Assembly (NCBI RefSeq): GCF_023072615.1
Contig: NZ_JAKNRW010000014.1
Span: 1 to 64,000, forward strand
Source of the DNA: Pseudomonas violetae
Lineage (GTDB): Bacteria > Pseudomonadota > Gammaproteobacteria > Pseudomonadales > Pseudomonadaceae
DNA length: 64,000 nt
Reading direction: 5' to 3'
Within the stretch, counting starts at the first letter, position 1, and each line of letters starts with the position of its first letter. Below the pieces are notes generated by a model. It saw only the letters and a program-made list of their open reading frames with translations, was not told the origin of the DNA and did no database searches. A program made the translations under genes and the position numbers. Below are positions 59,328 through 64,000 of this stretch, in pieces.

Positions 59328-60720
59328 GGCGCACCTCGAAGGTACAACCGTCAGTGCTCAGCCACTGATGATCAATCAACTCGACCAACAGCTTGGCGGC
59401 ATGACGACTGCTCTTACGGGCAAATCGGGGACCATTGCGATTCAGCTCCCGAATACTGAAGCGCTTCCAATCTTTGACCTGCAGCCAGCGCAGCAGCCGG
59501 TCTGCCTCCTCTTTTACCCGGCACACCGGTTCCTGCTCGGTCAGGCGCTGGATCTCGGTGAGGTAATAGCCGACTAAGGCCGAGGCCCGTTGGATGTGAT
59601 CGACCTCCACGAAGCTGCTCTCCTCCACGACTGCCAGATTGCCGGCGACGCGCAGCAGGTTGTCGGCGGCCTTCGATCCGCTAGGCCGTACGCTGGCCAA
59701 CTCGCCAAACTCACCCAACTGGGCCTCGATGGCATCATGCAGATCAATCCAGCGACGACGAGCCAGTGGACTGAGGCTCAGCGGTGACAGCCGCAAGGCA
59801 CCGTCAGCGGAAAGCGACCAAGGCTGATGAAACAGGGCCGAAAGACGGTGGTGATATCGCTTTAGGGCGGGGTCTTTGGACAAGTCGACAGCCTGGTAAC
59901 TGCGTTGTCCGGCCAGGCTGGTGGGCCAGGTCATGAGGCAGCGACCGAGAATGCCTTGCCCCTGCAGCAACGGGTCACAGAGTAACTGCATGGCTAGATA
60001 CGGTTGCAGCATCAGGTGCAGGCTTAAGCGTCGATCGTAAGCTCGCAAGCTTTCACCCACCATGGACCGCGCGCGATCTATCGGACTGCCGTCCCAGAGT
60101 GACGACAAGGCCGTAACCGCTTTCAAACGGTTATCTCGACTCATGGTGCTGCTCCCGAGGAATTGTCCCCCCTCGTCACAGAACAGGCCCATGCTCGGCA
60201 AGTCATGGCAGAGTCCCTTGATCAGGGCCTCGATAGTCGGATCCGTGGTGATCAGCCTAGGTGCAGAGGGCTCCGCTTCAAGCGGTACGCCGTTTGTGGG
60301 GTCGGGATCGCGAGGGTTGATACGCTGCGCCTGTCGCTGCGCGACACGGTACCGGGCGAGTTGTTCACGGTAGCGCTGCCACTGCTCACGCTCCCATTGC
60401 CGTGCTGGCAGCAATGCAAAACGATCTGCCGCGGTCTTGCGATCACCTGACGCGGCCACTGTAATCAGGAACAGCGACAGGGGGTAATTTCGTCCATCGA
60501 GTTGCAAGCCCGCATGACCTTGAGTGGCCAGCGCCGAGGCAGCCAAGACCGATTGTGCGGCCAGTGCCTGGGGCACGCCGATGACCTCGGCCATGCGCTC
60601 AACCGCAGGCCCAAGAATTCCACCCAGTGCCTGGACCGGATAAGGCTCGGCCACGGGGTTTGACTCAATCAGCGGTCGAGGCGGTCGTGGTAGTTCAAGC
60701 TTCGGATCTAACTGCTGCAT
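59314..60720 (-). CDS. YfjI/DUF3987-family protein
   Basis: First gene of the island operon. 468 residues from ATG 60720, with GAGGAGAGG upstream. It matches the DUF3987 (YfjI) family: PYPVQALGGILGPAVERMAEVIGVPQALAAQSVL, then VAASGDRKTAAD in the position of the P-loop (the usual SGxGKS Gly/Lys/Ser is altered to SGDRKTA), DEGGQFLGSSTMSRDN, and a helical C-terminal winged-helix-like part. Relatives are thought to act in replication of mobile elements, as helicase/primase-like proteins. The frame's first ATG at 60768 is less likely. Confidence 0.75.
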   Translation of the reverse strand: MQQLDPKLELPRPPRPLIESNPVAEPYPVQALGGILGPAVERMAEVIGVPQALAAQSVLAASALATQGHAGLQLDGRNYPLSLFLITVAASGDRKTAADRFALLPARQWEREQWQRYREQLARYRVAQRQAQRINPRDPDPTNGVPLEAEPSAPRLITTDPTIEALIKGLCHDLPSMGLFCDEGGQFLGSSTMSRDNRLKAVTALSSLWDGSPIDRARSMVGESLRAYDRRLSLHLMLQPYLAMQLLCDPLLQGQGILGRCLMTWPTSLAGQRSYQAVDLSKDPALKRYHHRLSALFHQPWSLSADGALRLSPLSLSPLARRRWIDLHDAIEAQLGEFGELASVRPSGSKAADNLLRVAGNLAVVEESSFVEVDHIQRASALVGYYLTEIQRLTEQEPVCRVKEEADRLLRWLQVKDWKRFSIRELNRNGPRFARKSSRHAAKLLVELIDHQWLSTDGCTFEVRHVQS

Positions 60721-61142
60721 GTGCCCTCTCCTCGGTAATTGCTGGTTGTCCTCACGTAGTCCCGCCACGGCTGTTGAGTGTTATCAGGGATCAAGGCCCC
60801 TGCGGCCTGTGAGGTGTTCACTGACGTGGAACGCACGGCTCCTTACGGCCGGGAGCGAGGGCATGACCCCATGAACCTGACCTCCTTGACGTATCCAAAG
60901 ACACGGGCGGGTGGAGGCTGTGCCGACTGACGAGTTCGGCACCTGGAGATCCTGAGTGGGAGAAGGCAACAACATCGACACCTGGGGCATGTCTGACTGT
61001 CAGTCAGGTGCAGCCTTTCCTTAGGCTGCGGCACCGGTGCCTGTGTTATTGCGGATGGCGACGAATCGGATTTGTCAGGCCGATTGTCACGAGGAGAGTT
61101 GCGGCAATGCCTTGTACGACGTGGCTTGCAGCAGTGGTACGA

Positions 61143-61177
61143 GCGCCCGTCTCTTTCAAGGAGAAAGAGACGGGCGC
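61143..61177. repeat. Perfect 15-base inverted repeat
   Basis: GCGCCCGTCTCTTTC / GAAAGAGACGGGCGC with loop AAGGA. No T run on either side, so not an ordinary terminator. It could form a hairpin in single-stranded DNA or RNA. Confidence 0.75.
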
Positions 61178-61284
61178 GGATTGGCGCAGCGAAGTGTGCC
61201 GATAGGTGAGGTTGCTGCAGTGCAGCGAGGAAGGTCCATCGTCTGCCGCAGTGGGCAGATCAGTCGAGTAGGCATCCATCACTC

Positions 61285-61584
61285 TTGGGGAGTGACCGTG
61301 CGAGCCGCCGGACGCTAATCGCACTTCGGAAGAACCACCACATTAAGTGGCGTAGCCTTAAAGGTTCTGGCTACCTGGGCTGGTGCTGTCAACGACAGCG
61401 ATCCGTGCGCCAATTTTTATACCGACTCGAAAAGGCGGTCAAGCATCACGGCCAAAACGCGCAAGAAGTGGCGACTGTCGCCACTTTTGTCGCCATGCTC
61501 CAGGCTACGTTCTACGTGCAGTGTCGCCGGTGTCGCCGCTGTCGCCATCTCTCAACCGTAGCCTTACGACAAGCTCAGCTCTGA
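61285..61584 (+). pseudogene. Possible decayed relative of the TubC-like small gene
   Basis: On this strand the frame reads VATVATFVAM and, one frame over, SVAGVAAVAIS before a stop, against FVAVTVATLS and VVAGVAGVATP in the 117-residue protein. The DNA between also aligns in spacing. A frameshift (CTTTT versus CTTT at about 61485) separates the halves. The evidence is only this short match, so it may equally be a non-coding repeat. Confidence 0.3.
61468..61549 (+). repeat. GTCGCC repeat cluster
   Basis: GTGGCGAC-T-GTCGCCAC (61468-61484) is a perfect palindrome; then TTGTCGCCATG, and from 61522 three units TGTCGCCGG, TGTCGCCGC, TGTCGCCAT. Read on the opposite strand, the same order occurs inside the 117-residue gene. 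Confidence 0.7.
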
Positions 61585-61908
61585 CGTCCAAACTGCGCTG
61601 CCCTCGATAGATATCGAGGGTAATTACCGGCAGTAAAAGTCGGCGTGGCGTTAATCAGATATGAAATGGTGGTACGTGGTGGCTTCGAGAAAAAGCGAGT
61701 GAACCCTCCGATCAGCGCGATCAAAGATCGCTTGAACGAAGGGTTTGGCGGGAAAAGCAAAGCCGTCGGCCAGATGTAGTCTGTCATATGTGTCTAGAAA
61801 AATTAGGTGTACCTCAGACCTCAGGTACCTTGTAGTGCAAGTCTTATGCGGTGCGGGCATTGCGCTTACAACGCTTTTTTCTTTCCTCTTCTAGCTGTAA
61901 TTGAGTCT

Positions 61909-61932
61909 GCTCGTGATGCATACATCACGAGC
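61909..61932. other. Hairpin at the end of the right-edge ATPase gene
   Basis: GCTCGTGATG-CATA-CATCACGAGC, 10 base pairs, overlapping the TGA stop. The plus strand continues TTTTAA; the coding (minus) strand lacks a T run, so its ability to terminate that gene is uncertain. Confidence 0.5.
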
Positions 61933-64000
61933 TTTTAACCGCGACCCTAGTTGCTCCGCCGTGCTCAGTCACTCGTGGCCGACATCTAAGCTTTACGGCC
62001 CCCTTTGAGAACGACTCGTCAGTGGCCTTGCTTGACCAGACGTAAGCCTCGCCGGCCTTGAGCAGAGCCATGCGCTCGGGAGTCAAATTGGCCAATGCGG
62101 CGTTGGCTTTCTGAATGTGCTTCAGCCAGGCGGGTGAGTTGAATTTGTGCATTATGATCTGGGTGGATAGCTCTATCAGGCTGACAGGAACTGATGGTGG
62201 ATCTTGACTTGCCACCATAATGCTCACGCCCTTATGGCGCATTTCGCGTACAACTTCGATAAGCCCCGCAACAAGGTCTGGGCTTTCGATGTATTTGTGG
62301 GCCTCATCGAACACCACCAGCTTGTTGAAACTACGCCCATCGATTCGCGCTTCGGCAAACAGCTGCAAGAGCACGACGAAGAGTCCGAGAGCCTGGTCCT
62401 TCTCGATGTACTCATCTCGAAGGTCCACGATGATCAAGCGACCAGGCTTTACCACTTCGGTGAGCGAAGCTGAATCGTTGATGTATTCGGCAGCCAACTC
62501 CAGACGCATTCTGGCCAGTTCCTTCAGATGCTCCGGGATCGGCGACGCTTCGACACCGGCTCGCAGCCCCTCCAGAGTGATGTCATCGCGCATGGACTTC
62601 ATGATGCGCATAATCTGACGAATGTAGGTGGCCTGATTGCCCACGGCCCCCATAAGAAACTTCCAGTGCGAGGCCTTCAATTCCGATGCAGAGAACTGTA
62701 GGGGCAACACCTCGATGCCCGGATACTCGGCACGCCGCTCTTCAATTTTGTCTGCAGGTACAAGCAGCAAAACATCAGTTAGAGCTTTCGGCTCTGCGCC
62801 GTACACCTCCTTCAGCGCTCGGACCTGATCCTCAACGCTATTGGCACCTACCATCGACGTGAACTCGGGTTTATAGTCCATCGTCGGGCTGTAATGGAAG
62901 ATCACCGTGGACAGCGGTTCTGGTAGGCAGTTTATGCCTGGGATTGGCAACGAGGCCATCTCCGCAACACTGCCCAAGGTGTAGCTCTTCCCGCCCCCTT
63001 GAACACCGAACAGGCTGATGGTGTGGGTCTGGTTCAGGTCCAGTGCAACCTTCCGCCCAGACACCTCTCCGAGCAAACCGTATTGAGGCGTTGATCCGGT
63101 CGCGCCAAGCATGATGTCGTAGGCGACCCGGCCATTGATTGGCTGAGCAACTTCAGACGAAGCAACTGAGGCTTCGGTGACCATGGGCGTCGCCACCTTC
63201 TCTTCGTCTGGCACAGGCGCGGGCCTGGAGTCAGCGATGGAAGGTTGCTTCGTCTCTGACATTGTGATCGGCAGCTGAGGCGGTTCAATCACTTCTGAGA
63301 CCAACATCCCGGCCGGCTCTGGTTCGCGCACCTGCAATGCAGGCGTGAGGTTTGATGGGCTGTACGAAATTCGTGGCCTATCGTCCCAAGCCAGAGTTCT
63401 ATCACGAGGCGGACTCAAGAAAGCAGCGCTCTCAAAGGTCGGGACAGCTGGTGCCAAAGTCCTGCGACGTAGCAATTCCTGGGTCACCTCGCGCGCCGTA
63501 TCGGTGGATCGAACACTCTGCAAGCTTGCGATGGTCTCGGTGTCGATCACTGCTGCTTCGACCAACTGGCGAATCAGATCACTGCCGATGCGGTAGAACT
63601 CGATGCCGTTCTCATGCTCAGGCGGTTCCGTGCCCGGCTTGCTGAAGTCGAACACGACAGCGCTTCGCGTGAACTGCAGTGTGTAGGGCCGCTCATCCAA
63701 ACGACGCAAGAAAAAGTGTGCCTCCTCTGCCGCCTCAGGCAAGACCACACCGTAGCGTTCCGAGCGGTCTAAATAGAAGCCAAGCAGAGCTGCAAGATCA
63801 CGGTTCTTAATAGGACGATCCGGACGATCCACTTCCGCCAACTTAGGGTCGAAGTGGTAGGCGAGAACGTGCTCCGTCTGTTCGATCTGCTCAGCAATGG
63901 ATGCTTTTAATTGCGCATACGCGGCTACATCACCAACCTTGCTGTAGCACTTCACCTCGACGAGCCTGCAGGTCACAACACGGTTCATTGGATCAAGGTC
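61925..64000 (-). CDS. Large HerA/FtsK-type P-loop ATPase with nuclease-like motif, partial; candidate defence protein
   Basis: The frame is open to the window edge (codons D-L-D-P precede the Met at 63988), so the true N-terminus lies outside. Numbering from that Met, 687 residues are seen. LVEVKCY (9-15), with acidic residues just before it, gives D...ExK, the core of PD-(D/E)xK nucleases. A Pro-rich linker (about 180-285) follows, then the ATPase: Walker A GVQGGGKSYT (328-337), Walker B KLVVFDEAHKY (556-566), and VASQDP (592-597), all typical of HerA/DUF87 proteins. Such nuclease-ATPase fusions occur in anti-phage systems: DptH of Dnd restriction and, as I recall, the MAD8 ATPase of the methylation-associated system MADS. 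Being last in a leftward operon entering from the right, it could be the end of such a cluster. The exact system is not proved here. Confidence 0.6.
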   Translation of the reverse strand, partial: DLDPMNRVVTCRLVEVKCYSKVGDVAAYAQLKASIAEQIEQTEHVLAYHFDPKLAEVDRPDRPIKNRDLAALLGFYLDRSERYGVVLPEAAEEAHFFLRRLDERPYTLQFTRSAVVFDFSKPGTEPPEHENGIEFYRIGSDLIRQLVEAAVIDTETIASLQSVRSTDTAREVTQELLRRRTLAPAVPTFESAAFLSPPRDRTLAWDDRPRISYSPSNLTPALQVREPEPAGMLVSEVIEPPQLPITMSETKQPSIADSRPAPVPDEEKVATPMVTEASVASSEVAQPINGRVAYDIMLGATGSTPQYGLLGEVSGRKVALDLNQTHTISLFGVQGGGKSYTLGSVAEMASLPIPGINCLPEPLSTVIFHYSPTMDYKPEFTSMVGANSVEDQVRALKEVYGAEPKALTDVLLLVPADKIEERRAEYPGIEVLPLQFSASELKASHWKFLMGAVGNQATYIRQIMRIMKSMRDDITLEGLRAGVEASPIPEHLKELARMRLELAAEYINDSASLTEVVKPGRLIIVDLRDEYIEKDQALGLFVVLLQLFAEARIDGRSFNKLVVFDEAHKYIESPDLVAGLIEVVREMRHKGVSIMVASQDPPSVPVSLIELSTQIIMHKFNSPAWLKHIQKANAALANLTPERMALLKAGEAYVWSSKATDESFSKGAVKLRCRPRVTEHGGATRVAVKSS

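Larger units (their letters stand above)
60721..61924. other. 1.2 kb without a convincing gene
   Basis: No reading frame here has a good start, family resemblance or neighbour link. What can be seen: a perfect 15-base inverted repeat at 61143-61177; a cluster of GTCGCC units at 61468-61549 that mirrors the coding repeat at 59178-59262; and a 10-base hairpin at 61909-61932 at the end of the next gene. The stretch after 61600 is visibly richer in A and T than the core genome. It may hold the operon promoter, an origin or remnants of genes. Confidence 0.6.

Noticed and set aside
60843..61324. Short frames of 60-95 codons in both directions
   Set aside because: They overlap one another, lack ribosome-binding sites and resemblance to any family, and cross the 15-base palindrome.

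Overview
The window reads as a chromosomal segment of a fluorescent Pseudomonas (P. fluorescens/P. putida type). Support comes from the protein sequences, the order rlmE-ftsH-folP-glmM-tpiA-secG-tRNA-Leu-tRNA-fMet-rimP-nusA-infB-rbfA-truB-rpsO-pnp, the pair dapB-carA-carB-greA, the block grpE-dnaK-dnaJ / recN / fur / omlA, and many short REP/REPIN-type repeats whose ends read TGTAGGAGC...GCGATGG. About 56 kb is ordinary core genome; the last 8 kb is the left end of a genomic island.

Layout. 1-1400: 3' part of a flavoprotein reductase, one small unknown gene and a REP cluster. 1.4-8.2 kb: fructose phosphotransferase operon fruB-fruK-fruA with the divergent regulator fruR and a perfect FruR (Cra-type) operator between them; then a TatD-type hydrolase. 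9-14 kb: a chemoreceptor, ampE-ampD, nadC, a small DUF6388-type protein and tRNA-Thr(CGU). 14.4-29.8 kb: a long leftward run for translation, RNA decay and envelope functions. 29.9-36.6 kb: yhbY (rightward), then dapB-carA-carB-greA plus a small membrane protein. 36.6-46.5 kb: chaperone genes with two clear sigma-32 promoters, recN, fur, omlA/bamE, rnfH-ratA, a sodium symporter and smpB. 46.6-55.3 kb: lactate utilisation, with lldR divergent from lldP-lldE-lldF-lldG-dld. L-lactate oxidation here uses the three-subunit LldEFG (LutABC) enzyme, with no flavin lldD. A perfect GntR-type palindrome sits at the lldP promoter.

55.75-64 kb: the tmRNA gene ssrA, whose 3' end is the apparent attachment site of an island. 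A P4-type tyrosine integrase follows directly. Facing it is a tightly overlapping four-gene operon: a YfjI/DUF3987-type protein, a small protein resembling a TubC docking domain, a degenerate-type integrase, and an 89-residue protein. Then come 1.2 kb with repeats but no convincing gene. The window ends inside a large P-loop ATPase whose visible N-terminal part carries a D...ExK nuclease-like motif. By its make-up and place in an island this last gene is the best candidate for an anti-phage defence component (possibly MAD8-like or DptH-like). Its operon continues to the right, beyond the window, and must be read there.
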